DNA of 64,000 bases from Liopterus haemorrhoidalis (taxonomy: Eukaryota > Arthropoda > Insecta > Coleoptera > Dytiscidae): NCBI GenBank assembly GCA_963971575.1, contig OZ020624.1:31384356-31448355 (forward strand), given 5' to 3'. Both the position numbers and the translations under genes were made by a program. Positions 34,505 to 46,272 of this stretch are shown piece by piece; position 1 is the stretch's first letter, and each line of letters starts with the position of its first letter. The notes under the pieces were generated by a model, which saw nothing but the letters and a program-made list of their open reading frames with translations, made no database searches and was not told the origin of the DNA.

Positions 34505-34645
34505 ACAACTACCATTTGTTCCGCTCTAAATTCACCTCTACAGATTTTTCGAGAGCAAAGACGGAACCTTCTGGAGAGATGGCATTATGAAATTGCCTGA
34601 GCGTTTCACCAAAGTAATAGAAAATAATGGCCAGTACAGTTGATA
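34505..34645 (+). pseudogene. mariner transposase C-terminal fragment, plus strand
   Basis: YNYHLFRSKFTST is followed, after a frameshift, by SKDGTFWRDGIMKLPER and VIENNGQYS, the extreme C-terminus of the same transposase family. ACTACCATTTGTTCCGC (about 34508-34524) is an inverted copy of GCAGAACAAATGGTAGT (34458-34475), so the two fragments form a foldback around the DYHLF region. Confidence 0.75.
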
Positions 34646-35102
34646 ATAAAAGTTTTTTTAGAATGTATATTTTATTGAATAAAAGGTGAAAAAAAACGAA
34701 CAACTTATGTAACAACCCAATACTATATTTTATTCTAGATCTCTTGTTAGTTAATCTTAGTATATTGTTCAGTGTTTTCTTACTGTCAGAGGTTAGATTT
34801 TAGTTTTCCAAAGTTTTCTTTTGTTATCTGTTCCGTCACTGTCTCTCCCCTTCGTAACAATCATGATATTGACGAGTGGATATTCGTAGAAACCTAGAGA
34901 ATATTTTTAAAAATGAATGCTTGGGCCCTTAAGGAAGTTTATATAAACGAATGGGGAGATAACTTAAAGAAGATAGAACTAAATAAACACAGAGTTTGAC
35001 TAAAGATATTCAAAAACAAATCACAATTGTTAATAATATATATATATATATATATAATCTTGGTGCTTGTATACCCGAAGGTGTAAGGGTTAATGTTACA
35101 TT

Positions 35103-35430
35103 TCATAGTCCAGAAGTGCTGTTTTTAATTAATGCTCTCCATTTGACTTTGTCTAGGGAAAGTTTTCTTGCTTCTCCTTTGGTGAGTCTTCTGTCGGTAA
35201 TAACTTTCTCCACGGTGTCATTCCACGTTCTGACTGGTCTCCCTCTTGCTCTTTTCTGGTGGTCTCTAGCCTCCCATATTTTCCTCGATGGATTTTCATT
35301 ATTCATTCTATTTAGGTGACCATACCATCTTAATTGGCTTTTTTTCTATTTTATCTAATGCTGGGTGTACTTGTAGCTCTTTTCTTAAGGTGTTATTTCT
35401 TATTCTGTCTCTTCTGGTAATTCCTAGTTT
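35103..35430 (-). pseudogene. LINE ORF2 C-terminal tail
   Basis: On the minus strand: RNNTLRKELQVHPALDKIEK, KWYGHLNRM-like residues after a frameshift, then ARGRPVRTWNDTVEKVITDR and LSLDKVKWRALI. The RGRPxxTWxD..R.....A.D...WR pattern is common downstream of the RT in endonuclease-type LINEs of insects. The frame at 35103-35306 is intact for 67 codons. Confidence 0.7.
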
Positions 35431-36679
35431 CGTTTATTTTTGTAATTATTACCATTGTCGCGCCCGTAAGGCCGCTACTAATATTAAATTAAATTTTCTT
35501 AATTTAATTTGAAAACATCAAAACTTTTGGTATTTTTATAAAATATTGAGATCCGCTCTTGCGAGTTCGAACATTAATTTCTAATTAACACTCGTTAACT
35601 GACCTGCTCAGAGAGTGTGTGTATAGTTTGCCTGTCGGAATATATATTTTACAAGTTTTCTTAACTTAAAATACGCGTATCTAACGCGGTTTTAGTGAAT
35701 CTACACCTGCTGTTCTTCATTAAAATATTGTGTGTGTCTACCACCATCAAAGGATCTAATCCGAAAACCCAGGAACCTGTTTTTTTTTAAAATTATTTGC
35801 AAAATTCGGTTTTAAAATAAAAATGTTTTTTTTTTCTCTTGAGTCCTAGAGATGTGCATCGTTTGCCCTCTCTGTGGACGCTCTTGAACTTAAGTACTAA
35901 TCCTAAACCCTACCCCTTTTGTAAAACCCATGTTTAAATCTTAGTACCATCTTTACAAACCATAATCTCTAACATTCTATTATTTTGAAATATCTGTATT
36001 TTTTCGATATTTCTTGGAGTTTCGCCCTAAATACATATATGTATAATACAAAAGTCCGTTTATAAGGTTGTGTTTTGTTATTTTTCTTATATATGTTCTT
36101 GTCCCATGTCAAAAAAATAACCAGATAATAACATAAAATCAGACGTTTTCCAACAACACATTTGTACAATTTGCTCAGATATTTTTTAATCAATGGTGAG
36201 ATATATTATATTTTACTTCCTCCTCCACACATCTTCTTTTATGAGATGCTGACTTTCTATAGAAAATTTTAACCAACAGCTTTATGTAAATTAATCCAAT
36301 AGTATCGAACAATGTCGTTTATTTTACAAAGTTTTTTTCTCATCAAAATTTTACTTGTATAGTAAAAGTATCGATTAAGGACTTAGTACATTTTATTCTT
36401 TGTCGACATAAGAGTAATCCTCACCATTTACACGTAAAGGCCTACTCACAAACTTGAGCACTTTGTTTTTAATTAAAGTGATTGTGAACAAGGCGTAAAG
36501 GACCACGAAAGGAACACTATGGTGAAAGTACAGCAGGAAGTTTTGGAAATATGAACATAGAAATATATCTAAGGAGACTAAAAGTTAGAAATTTGAGAGT
36601 GAGTCATTAATTATCCAGAAGATGTTTATAAAATTTATTAAAGTATTGAGAGGGTTTTAACATAATTTTTCAACATAGA

Positions 36680-37948
36680 CCTCTTATATAAGAAGGGTGA
36701 TAATGATGATCCACGAAATTGCCACCCAATTTTACTGTTGCCAATACTTTCCCAAATATTTGAAAAGATATTTGGGAAAGTATTGGCAAGCAAATAAGGA
36801 ACAGTTTGGATTTAGAAAAGGCAAATCAACTAGGATGCCATTATATCTTTTCTCTCTGAAATGTCAGGTTCCATGGAATCCAGATTCTTGGTCACCAGAT
36901 GCTTGGCCACCTTATTAAATCTGTCAAAATCTTTGATTGTGTCACGGATGAAATACTATTAAAGAAGCTAGCTTTATATGGATTTGACGAGATGAGTATC
37001 AACTTGATGCCTTCTTATTTAGAAAACAGGACATAGATTGTTTACTTTAAAAATATTTCGTCAAATCCCGTAACTGCTACCTCGGACGTTCCGCAGATTT
37101 GACGAAAAGAGTAACAACTTGGTGCCCTCCTATTTACCTCGGGTGTTCCGCAAGGATCCATCCTCGGTCCTTTCATCTTGATTTATGTCAAGGACTTCCC
37201 TTCGAACATTGGTGGAACTAGTATTTTATATGCCGATGACACAACATTAAATGCAAAATCGTCATCACTTGTTGATGTTATCACTATTAATAACATCGCA
37301 ATCAACTATTGCATCGCATTTAAGTATTACATCAGGCGTTACGCAAGTATCCATCCTCGGCTCTCTCCTCTTCTTGATTTATGTCAATGACTTCCCTTCG
37401 AACATTGGTGGAACTAGTATTTTATATGCCGATGACACAACATTAATTGCTAGATCTTCATCACTTATTGATCACTATTAATAACATCGCAATACAGAGA
37501 GATAAGTACTGGTACGACACCAATCGAATCTCCCTAAACCTCAGCATGACCCAACAAATTCTCACTAAAAGCAAACAATTTTGATAATCCGAAATCTGTG
37601 AACCTACTAGGGTACTAATTGATCCCAAACTCAGTTAGTGCACCGGCAAACAAACTGTGTTCCGCAATATATTTGCTAAGAAACCTGACATCCATTGTAG
37701 GTACTGAAGTCCTGAGATTTGCTTACTATGCTTTGTTTCACTCCCAGATGACGCATGGCATTTCAGCATGGGGTCATTTGGTAGCAGCTAACAGAATTTT
37801 TAGTCTACTTAGAAAACAGGACACAGATTGTTTCATTTACAAATTTTTCGTCAAATCCCTTAACTGTTACCTCGGTCGTTTCGCAAGGATCCATAATCGG
37901 CCCTCTCCTCTTCTTGATTTATGTCAACTTCCCTCCATACAATGGTGA
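36680..37948 (+). pseudogene. Scrambled LINE reverse transcriptase with repeated segments
   Basis: The reading starts PLYKKGDNDDPRNCHPILLL, then EQFGFRKGKST, FDCVTDEILLKKLALYGFDE, SGVPQGSILGPF, then SILYADDTTLNAK (catalytic YADD). Motif B and the YADD segment recur at 37330-37480 (VTQVSILGSLLFLIYVNDFP; ILYADDTTLIAR), and motif B again near 37860-37925. Between them VLRFAYYALFHSQMTHGISA (thumb region) appears at 37700-37770. The same LAYGFDE/FRQIP-type DNA is reused several times, so the relic has been built by local duplication. Confidence 0.8.
36738..36789. repeat. 22-bp perfect inverted repeat inside the LINE relic
   Basis: TTGCCAATACTTTCCCAAAT (36738 on) is mirrored exactly by ATTTGGGAAAGTATTGGCAA (ending 36789), with an 8-nt loop. 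It lies within the sequence encoding LLPILSQIFEK, so one arm appears to be a reversed copy of the RT coding DNA. Confidence 0.9.
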
Positions 37949-38059
37949 CGACGCGGAAACAGAGTAATGACACGCTCATCCTACAGAGCTAATTGTCGGA
38001 ATAATTTTATTTCTTTAGATATAATGTTTTTTCTATCTGCGTTTAAGTATCATTCCCTA

Positions 38060-38340
38060 ATTTTGACCCCCGACCTTCACGGGAAGGTCGAGCTTTATCC
38101 CAGCAATCGGCCGCATCCCAAACCCTGAAAATATGCGACTGATGGGCTCACACCAAATCAGCGTCCGCACAATGCGAAACGATCCAAGAAACACTGTGTT
38201 TTGCAATCTGCAGACCAGAGAGATAGCAGATGGTCTGCAGACGGAGATGATCTCGATTTCAATACAGCTTTAAGACCACCCAGTACACCCAAAATCAAGA
38301 CTACGAGCTTGACAGAACAACCCGAGTACATTTTATTAGT
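38060..38340. other. GC-richer patch of unknown origin
   Basis: This segment, starting ACCCCCGACCTTCACGGGAA, is clearly more GC-rich than its surroundings and includes a short dyad, TCTGCAGACC..GGTCTGCAGA (about 38206-38240). Partial frames (IGRIPNPENMRLMGSHQIS) are open for about 60 codons, but I do not recognise a family. It may be LINE 3' sequence of another clade. Confidence 0.35.
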
Positions 38341-39026
38341 TGAAAAATAATGTTAAAACTTTGTCACTGCTTTAAGAAATTTTATTCATACCCTGCATAA
38401 TTAATGACATTATCTTACCATCATATTAGTTTGTAGATTAATGCCCGCATGCCTAAAAATGTATATCTAAGTGCATATTCCATAGTTCTCGTTATATCCA
38501 ATATTTTTAATTAACCAGGAAATGAATCGAAAGCAGTTGTTCGGTCCCCTCTCGTCTGAATCAATGCTCAACTTTGCAACTTCATATAATTTAGTGGGAA
38601 TGGTTTTTCCGCGGACCAGGCGCCCCGACGTCTCTTTATAGATGCGTCGGCGTCTTTTCCAGCGACGTTCTGACTACACATAAGGTCAACAACCCTAAAA
38701 ACACCGTGAATTTTTTTGAAACCACATTTTTAAACATAGATCTGACATGACATGACACAGGAAAATGTAGTTTTTTACAAAAAGACATTTATTGTATTCA
38801 TATTTTAATCTTACAATAAAATTATTTGAATATTAATAAAGGGGAAGGTTACGATCATAGCAGGAATTTTTCTCATCAGTCTCATCATTTCTCATAGTTT
38901 ATCACATGAATATTCGTATTCTACCGCAGCGTTATCTGTTCATTGCATCCAATTTTTCCGGCCAATAAAAATTGGTTGGCTTTCAGTATCGTATAAAACT
39001 CGATCAAGGAATCTTTCATAATTAAA

Positions 39027-39420
39027 GATATGACGACGATGTCGTGTTCGCTGAAAGCAAAGATCTCCAAATAATGATCACTGATCTAGAGAAAAAATCA
39101 TTGTAAGTAGGCCTAAAAATCTAGAAAAGCAAGACAAAAGTAATGACAAACTAGTAGGAAATAATGAATATTAATTTAGATGGGAACGCACTGGGACAAG
39201 TGGACATACATAGAGGCAAATGGAAAGACAAATGATATATATCACCCTACAAGATAGAAAGACCAAGGAATGGATAAAAGGGAAGACAGGGGTAACGGAC
39301 GTCATCCAAATTAAAATGGTTTGCGGGACCCAACATCGGAAAACGGACAATTGCTGGAATACTATAACTCAGCTATGTCCCTGGGATGGAAGGAGACGAA
39401 GAAGGAAACAATGAAGAAGC
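39027..39420 (+). pseudogene. LINE RT YDDD-box and C-terminal tail relic
   Basis: RYDDDVVFAESKDLQIMITD (39027 on) corresponds to the YADD catalytic box and downstream helix. After a large deletion the frame at 39220-39414 gives RTKEWIKGKTGVTDVIQIKM, then HRKTDNCWNTITQ and DGRRRRRK. This pattern is the C-terminal tail that follows the RT in many insect LINEs (RTxxWIxxxTxVxDV..H..RxxDNRW). Confidence 0.7.
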
Positions 39421-39539
39421 TGCAATGTATATACAATGTTTATGTATATACATTTATACATAAACTTATAACTAAAATATGCCCTTTTTACTTTTATATT
39501 ACTATTGCTTTCTTTCTTTTTCTCTTCTTTTCTCTAGCA

Positions 39540-39765
39540 CCCTTTTCAACCAAGTCATCCCGGCTCCCGACTCATCCAAGAGTTCCTGAAGTGTCCTTGG
39601 CTCTCTTCCTATTTCTGTACAATTTTGTAGGTGTTCTATTGTTTCTTCTGCTTCGCGTCATGTTCTACAGAATCTCCCATTTTCTTTTTTCCAATATTTG
39701 CTTGTCTCTGTCTCATTTCCACACCTAAATCTTGCTATGGTTTTTTGGGATTTGCTGCTGTTTTG
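39540..39765 (-). pseudogene. LINE C-terminal zinc-knuckle tail, minus strand
   Basis: The minus strand reads ETSKYWKKENGRFCRT, a stop, REAEETIEHLQNCTEIGREP, then RTLQELLDESGAGMTW. CRxC...EExETIEHL..C is the typical C-terminal Cys/His motif of LINE ORF2 proteins, here with one Cys codon replaced by a stop. It faces the plus-strand relic that ends at 39420. Confidence 0.6.
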
Positions 39766-40595
39766 CAGATATTGTGGCAGCCATTGCGTATGTATTCTCC
39801 CATATTCTTTAAAGTACCTAGACTAGTTGATTTTATTCTGTTGGTTCTGCAGCTGTACCTCATCTCTTTCTGTTGTTATTTGTTCAGTTCTAACTCCTTC
39901 CTCCTGTTTTTTTCTTATTTCGTAGGTGTTGTAGACGTTTCTCTCGTACTATTTTCTTCTTTCGGTCACACTTTATAGCTTTCCTGGTCACGGCACTTCT
40001 AAATATTTTTCATCTCATGAAAAACAAAAGAAGACTGTAATACACGATCAAATAATTCTCGTACGAAATTCCAAACCAGAAATTGCATTTTGTACTACAG
40101 GAATTAGAAATTTAGCCATGAAATTCTTCAACCATCGCTAGGAATATTAAAATAATTGGTTATATCACATATTTCTTATCTGTCAAAGATACTAAACAAA
40201 TATTTTATTCATAGGAAAACGTAATAAACTTTACCCCATTTTCAGTTTACCGTAGCTCTATATTTACTTGGTTAATATTTCTAATTAGTTATTATTAGTT
40301 TTAATTGAGGTCCAAAGTTAGTCCATCTTGTTTGTGTTTTGTTTTTCAGTTTATCTTTTCAGGCATACGTCTGAAACTTTCTGAAAGTACATTTATATAA
40401 TTAGAGTAATTAATGAATGACTAAATAGGGTTAAATGTCAAACTATGAGACATAGAATTAATATTTGGACATTTTGGACGTTGGTAATATCAACTAGACG
40501 CTACAAACTAAAAATGGGAAGTATGAACCTTTACACATTTCAGAGTTTTGTAAGGATTTAGTATATGTAAATATAATTCTTTATTTCCATCCAGA

Positions 40596-41600
40596 ATTCG
40601 CCGTTTCTGTCTGGTCACCAAGTCTTATTGTCATAAAGATATTCCATAACCCTGTTTCTCAGTATGATGAACTTCAAAATGACATTAGTAATCTGTTTGA
40701 ATGGTCATCAACCTGGCTTATACCAGTTAATATAAATAAAACTAGTGTTCTTCATCTAGGCATAAACAATCCTAGGTTGCAGTACTACCTTAACGGTATT
40801 ACTATCTAAGAAGTTACTGAACAGGTTGATTTGGGATTGAAAATATGCACAAACCTCAGTTGGTCTACACATGTGATCAAGTGTGTTAAGAAAGCAAATA
40901 GTGTGTTGGACCTTATCTCTAGAGCATTTGCTAGGCCGTCTCCTGTATTAGTACGCAAAATTTTCACCACATATATTTGCCTACATCTAGAATTCGCCGT
41001 TTCTGTTTGGTCACCAAGTCTTACAAAAGATATTGACATTATGGAAAGAGTCCAGAGACGTGCTACGCGCTTACCATTTGGTTTCAACAGACTTCCTTAT
41101 GATGAGAGACTTCGAAGACTTAATTTGCCCAAACTGGAAAACCGCAGAAGTCGTGGTGATCTTAGAACCTACCGTGTACTCCATCGGAATTTTGATGCTG
41201 ATCTTACTGGTTTGTTTGTACTTAATGTAGACTCTCGTTTACGTGGACATTCGTTAAAGTTATGTCACGAAAAGTTCCGTAAGAACGTTCGGGACAAGTT
41301 TCTTTCAAACCGAGTGTTTAATGACTGGAACAATCTACCTGGAAGTGTAGTGTCTGCCCCAAGTGTGAACAATTTTAAAAATAGACTGGACCTTTACAAT
41401 CAGTTGCTACTATCCCCATAAACTGAAAATTTCTGTTTTTGTACACTTTTTATATTTGTTATTGTTTGATTTTAGTTTGTTTATCAAATTGTTTCAACTT
41501 TTCTGTATCACAACAATGTGAAATATTGTAATTTTTCTATAAGAACTTTACAAGCCATTGGCTTCAGTTCTTTTAAATAAATAATAATAATAATAATTTC
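40596..41600 (+). mobile_element. LINE 3' half with 3' UTR and (AAT)n tail
   Basis: The RT C-terminal coding region (40636-41421) is followed by about 150 bp of 3' UTR and AAATAAATAATAATAATAAT near 41574-41597. The 5' part is missing, as is usual for LINE copies truncated during target-primed reverse transcription. A 35-bp stretch, AATTCGCCGTTTCTGTCTGG at about 40598, duplicates 40990-41010. Confidence 0.8.
40636..41421 (+). pseudogene. LINE ORF2 C-terminal region (RT thumb and tail)
   Basis: KIFHNPVSQYDELQNDISNL and WSSTWLIPVNINKTSVLHLG precede a single stop at about 40807. The frame then continues for 196 codons from 40831: DLGLKICTNLSWSTHV, LEFAVSVWSPSLTKDIDIME, RVQRRATRLPFGFNRLPYDE, LRRLNLPKLENRRSRGDL and FLSNRVFNDWNNLPGSVVSA. 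This is the complete C-terminus of a CR1/Jockey-type ORF2 protein, ending at its natural stop. Only one stop interrupts it, so it is a fairly young copy. Confidence 0.88.
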
Positions 41601-42370
41601 CCTAGTTCCATCCCTGTTAAATTGTTTGTATTTCTTTTTATTTAGTTTTTTAAAATCTTTCTTTAGTTAAATTTGTAAAACGAAACTAACTATACAAACC
41701 CAATTAAAAATAAATACGAACAATTGATTCTGAAAATAAAAAGAAATAAAAATAAAATCACTAAGAAGAAACTAACAAATGAGAAGAGCTTAATCGCTTG
41801 AAACAAAGAAAGGTTTTTTTAAATTTCTTGTCGTTAAAGAAAAGCTCATTATTTTTATTGGATCAAAATTTTATTAGAAATGTAAGAATAGTTGTAATGA
41901 TTTTGATAAAAAAAAAATAAAGGATAACAGCTTAGAGTGCTAAATTATAATAAATTATATACAAATATGGGTCAACATTTTATACAATCTGATATTTAAA
42001 AAAATAAGTGGAAGCATTGCCAAAATAATAAATAATCTTACTGTGGAAATTGAACAGAAAAAAGCAGCGAATCTGAAACTTGATGCTTTCCATAAGTAGA
42101 GGTTGGTCCTGAAGGAGAGTGCACGCGGGCGTCCAATTTTATGGGGCGGCCAAAGACATCCCTTACAGTCTCAGTATTTTACAAAAATTGTAAACTTTGG
42201 TACAATTATGTTTAATTTTCGAATATTTTAAAAGACAAAAATTATTTTTGTTTTTGGTATTTTCTATATGAATCTATACAAATATATTTTATTTTAAATA
42301 ATTAAAATCAAGCAAAATGTTTAAAATCATATGTTGATGATTTCCTAAAAACATAAATGCTTATTGAAAT
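41600..42370. other. AT-rich interval, no gene
   Basis: No recognisable frames. Low-complexity AAATAAAAA tracts dominate; a short more GC-rich stretch, GTGCACGCGGGCGTCCAATT, occurs near 42119. Confidence 0.4.
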
Positions 42371-42373
42371 GTA

Positions 42374-43113
42374 CGAGGGATGTTTCCTAAATTCTGGGAA
42401 TTATGCTATAATTAAATTACGCAGAACTTATAGGCAATGTTATTGGCGCCAGACAAGTCTTGACATGTTTATACAACTATCTAGTGCAATATTGTTCAGT
42501 CTGATTTAGGTGTTCGATTGATATAGACGCGTTTTCATAGAACTGTTTTTGTAACCATGGAAGACGCAGCAAAATCTCAAAGAGCAATAATTTTCTTTTT
42601 GTGGAAAGGTGTGAAAACATCAGAAATTATTCAGCGTCTGCAAGGAATATTTGGTAAGTCTGCAGAATCCAAATGTTTATCGGTGGATCGATCGTTTTAA
42701 AACTGGTAGAACATCACTAGAAGACGATCCACGCAGTGGGCGCTAAAGCACGTCGGTAAATGAAAGAAACATTACCGCCGAAGACCTACTGAAAGAGGAC
42801 AGGCGAATGACTATTTGTCAAATTAGTGTGCGCCTAGGGATAGGTACACGACAAGTTCATGACATCTTGCATGATTGTTTGGGCGTTAGCAAGGTTTCGC
42901 CGCGCTGGGTGCCAAGGCTGTTGGAATAGGTGGATTGAGGAGACACCGAAAAAGTTCTTTGAGGACGGCTTAAAAAAATTAGTTTATCGTTGGGATAAAT
43001 GTATTCAGTTAAATGGAGATTATGTTGAAAAACTACATTGTAATATTGACGAAAATTAACAAAATAATAAAAATTATAGCTAAATTCCCAGAACTTTGGA
43101 AACATCGAAATGC
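42374..43113 (+). mobile_element. mariner element copy 2, internally deleted
   Basis: The element lies between TA dinucleotides (42372-42373 and 43114-43115). The left end CGAGGGATGTTTCCTAAATT and right end TCCCAGAACTTTGGAAACAT are imperfect inverted repeats. The transposase begins at 42557 (MEDAAKSQRAIIFFLWKGV). After VSPRWVPRL the sequence jumps to RWIEETPKKFFEDGLKKLVY and the natural C-terminus NGDYVEK, so the whole catalytic core is deleted. The N-terminal region also has frameshifts. It is a typical non-autonomous derivative and is nearly identical to copy 1 at 16282 over the shared 550 bp. Confidence 0.85.
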
Positions 43114-43114
43114 T

Positions 43115-43725
43115 ACCCACTTAGAAAAAGCCCTCTCTAGCAAAATAAACCTGGTCATCACATTTCATAATTTTCAACGGCACCTCTAAATATTTTTCAA
43201 AACACCAAAAAGTTTACATCCCCGAATGGTAACTTTTTGAAACTTTTTGAGACTCACTGTTTAGGGGATTTTATATGATCAGAGCTGCCAACATTACCAT
43301 ATCCAGGACATTGTTACCAACATACAGTTGCCAAACAGCGAATTGAACGCGGAAAACATTCGATATATCTTATAGAATTTCTTTGGATCTTTTCATTCTT
43401 GTTATTTGTGGGATCTAAGTAGAATTTTTGTAATAAAGAGACGATATTTCAAGATAATACGGTAGAAAAATGTAGTTTTTGAAATTAATGACTTACAAAA
43501 GTACTTTAAATGGAAAAATAAATTTTGTACTTCGTTCAGTCAACTTTAAAATCATTACAGAATATTTTTACCATAACTGTTTAACATAAATACATTTTTA
43601 AAATTAGGTTTCAACAACTTCAAGTCTTTTAAAACAAAACACAAAGTTTTATCTAAAAATTCGTGGACTAAAGTCTGTGTCTTTAGTTTAGGAGGATAAT
43701 TATTTTGTACCAATTTTGACTCATT
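43115..43725. other. AT-rich interval, no gene
   Basis: No recognisable coding sequence, tandem array or RNA gene is visible in this stretch. Confidence 0.4.
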
Positions 43726-43726
43726 T

Positions 43727-44470
43727 ACTCGAGAAATCTCGAGAATAATAATTATTAGAATATATATCTTTTTTTAATGTTGAAAATATTGTAGAAGATA
43801 AAAACCTTAATGGCCTTAGTAGCTAAGTCCGAACATATTTAAAAAAAATAAATAAATAAAATGCTAATTAGCTAAATATTATAAATCGCTTCTTATCTAG
43901 GCTGACCAGACGTACTTTTTTAGAGTATTATACTCTTTTTTTAAGTAATATCCTCTATACTCTTACTTTTTATAAAAAAAAAACCCTGAATATACTCTTT
44001 TTTGCTCGTCACTCGTATTTTTGTAGAGTGAAGAATTTTTTTTTTTGCTCATCACATGTATTTTTGCAGTGAGGACCTTTTGTTTTTTTGCTCATCACTT
44101 GTTTTTTGGAGTGATGATCTTATTTTTTGCTCATCACTTGTATTTTTGGAGGGAGGAGGACCTTTTTTTTGCTCATCACTTATATTTTTGGAATGAGGAG
44201 CTTTTTTATTTTGCTCATCACTACCACTTGTTTTTCTACAATAATGACCTTTTTTTTAAGCATACTCTTTTTCTGTCAAAAAAATCTGGTCAGCCTATTT
44301 TTATATATTGCCACAGTTGCGTTGCGGGAGACAGAAGACAAATTTTATCAAAATTAAATTATAATCAGTGACTCACTAAACATTATATTTATTTTAAATT
44401 TCACATTTCTCGAGAAATGAAAAATGAGAATAATAACTTTTTCTCGAGAAATTCTCGAGAAAAAACACTA
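43727..44470 (-). mobile_element. CTCGAGAA-ended element, interrupted by a nested insertion
   Basis: ACTCGAGAAATCTCGAGAAT (43727) and TTTCTCGAGAAATTCTCGAG (44447-44466) bound the segment. Its inner ends match, in inverse orientation, the short element at 54463-54665 in CCT4 intron 3: CAATATTTTCAACATTAAAA on one side, CATTTCTCGAGAAATG on the other. In this copy the middle is split by the 43899-44300 insertion. No coding capacity. Confidence 0.6.
43899..44300 (-). mobile_element. Nested element carrying a 40-bp minisatellite
   Basis: TAGGCTGACCAGACGTAC at the left and TCTGGTCAGCCTA at the right form inverted ends. Between them a unit of about 40 bp, TTTTTGCTCATCACTTGTAT plus TTTTGGAGTGAGGACC, is repeated about five times (GCTCATCAC cores near 44047, 44090, 44129, 44171 and 44212). 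The same unit in reverse complement forms the array at 57045-57345. The frames at 44045-44371 are translations of the repeat, not genes. Confidence 0.7.
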
Positions 44471-44905
44471 CTTGTAACCAAACCGTTGTTTAGTTTCTAA
44501 ACGACGTTTTTATTCTAATACTGTTGAATTGAACTACCGTTGATTTTTCTATGAGCAGTTGTGATATTTCTGCGAAATATGGGGTAAACACGTAAACAAG
44601 GGAGAAGAGATCGTTGCTAGGATCCGATCGTAAATGCCGTCAGTCAGGCTGGCTGGCGCCGGCCGTAAAATTATAGCGTTTGTCAGCAATCTTCTATCAG
44701 TTTCAAACTATGACGCCAAAAGAAAAATAAAAACTTTAAAATCATATAAAAGTTTAAATGCGTAACAAAGTTGAAGGATAATTAAAGTAAAATCTTCCAC
44801 AAAACATCAGTTAAAATGTTTAGTTAGTTTAAATTTTTACCACACAACAACTTTGGCTATTTGCGCGGTTTAAATGTGTAGTCAGGGCTGTGATGTAATA
44901 TAAAA

Positions 44906-46272
44906 CAGTGTTCTTCAACCCTTGGTCCGCGAAATATTTCGACCGCATCATGTTGATGCACACTTCTATTCACGAGTATATAGCACATTTTTTTAGTCGA
45001 CGCAGAAGCCAACTTTTGTCCGAACCATGATTTATTTAATATTTACTAGCACCAATACAACGCCTCTCGCGGCTATTTTTCATACTTCTGAAGAAGTTAG
45101 CTCTTTGTAATAGTCGCTTATAAGAGGAAGATATAAAAATGTTCCCACTTTTGGAAGAATTTTTAATTGCTGCTGATGTCAAAGAGAAAGTAATATTCAA
45201 TAATATGTAAGGGAGGTAATTTTGGTATTATTTCATAACTAAAATTTCATAAATAAATTCAGTATAACCATTAGAGTAAAATATTTAAAACGATAAATGA
45301 TAAAAAATAATCTATTTCTTAGAAAGGGCATTCAAGAGAAGGATAGACATGTTTATTATTGTTAGTTGAGACTTTGTCAATGTAACATGAAAAGTGAATC
45401 GTAAATTATTGTATTAAAAATATACGTCAACCATAAGCACATAAATAATAATTAATTTTTGTCTGAGATATAAATATGATGATTGGGCTATTTTCTAATA
45501 GGATATTTATCTGAGTTATCACCAATAAATTATGAATTTTAAGTACAACACAGACAGTCAAGAGGTGTTAGATGACATTTAACAGTTGGTCGATATAAGC
45601 ATTTCAGGGTAGTCGCGTTTTAAGTGGTAGTTGATTTTGACCCGCGTATGGTTAAGACCTTTAAGAGTTGAGTCTAAAGAGTGAAGAAGTTAAGTCGTGT
45701 TTTAAGTAGAGTGAGAATTTGTTCATCATGGGTTAGAGTCATTTAGAGTGTTCGGTCGGACAAGTAAAATGTAACCAAGTAATTTCGTATTTACGTTAAG
45801 GTAGTGTTCGTTAATTTGGTGTAGTGTGCCTAGTGTGTGTGACTGTGTCTCTTTGGATTTAGCTGTATCGACGTAATTGTAAGTCTAGTGTAATTAGTGT
45901 AAATATTTAAATCGTTTCATAATTAAAGTAGATTAGCTAAAATGTTGAGTTTAATTGAACAACCCTTAATCCTTCCAGGAATCATAGCAACCAGCTAGCG
46001 GACTAATAGGTGGATCCAGACTTGATCCGTTCGCAAGTCTTGGAACCCATAATGTGAGGGATGTACAGAGTAAGTACAAATGAAATAAATAAATCAGCCA
46101 ACCGTGACATTTCATATTTGACATTTCATTTATCATATCAGAGTCCCCACAAATAAGTCATCATTTAAGAGCATTAACTGAAAATTTTAAAAACTGAAAA
46201 CATTCAGCCGGTCCGCGAAATATTTATCCTATTTTCACCGGTTCGCGGGGGCAAAAAGGTTGAAGATCACTG
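44906..46272. mobile_element. hAT-type non-autonomous element, perfect 8-bp duplication
   Basis: The left end CAGTGTTCTTCAACCCTTGG and right end GGTTGAAGATCACTG are inverted repeats, and ATATAAAA is present exactly on both sides (44898-44905 and 46273-46280), the 8-bp signature of hAT insertion. Subterminal GGTCCGCGAAATATTT occurs at both ends. The 1,367-bp interior has no transposase frame. Its G/T-rich part at 45560-46110 may be a further inserted LTR-like sequence whose ends I could not define. Confidence 0.85.

Noticed and set aside
34996..35057. (TA)n run as a regulatory element
   Set aside because: It is a short simple repeat with nothing else to support a function.
35000..35319. 107-codon plus-strand frame with hydrophobic stretches
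   Set aside because: It is the shadow of the minus-strand LINE tail containing RGRPVRTWND.
39321..39978. Two Phe/Leu/Ser-rich frames of 115 and 135 codons resembling membrane proteins
   Set aside because: They are the reverse strand of a LINE C-terminal tail; the minus strand gives the recognisable CRxC..ETIEHL motif.
44045..44371. 108- and 76-codon frames rich in FFAHHLYFW repeats
   Set aside because: They are translations of the 40-bp minisatellite; repetition of the peptide follows the DNA repeat.
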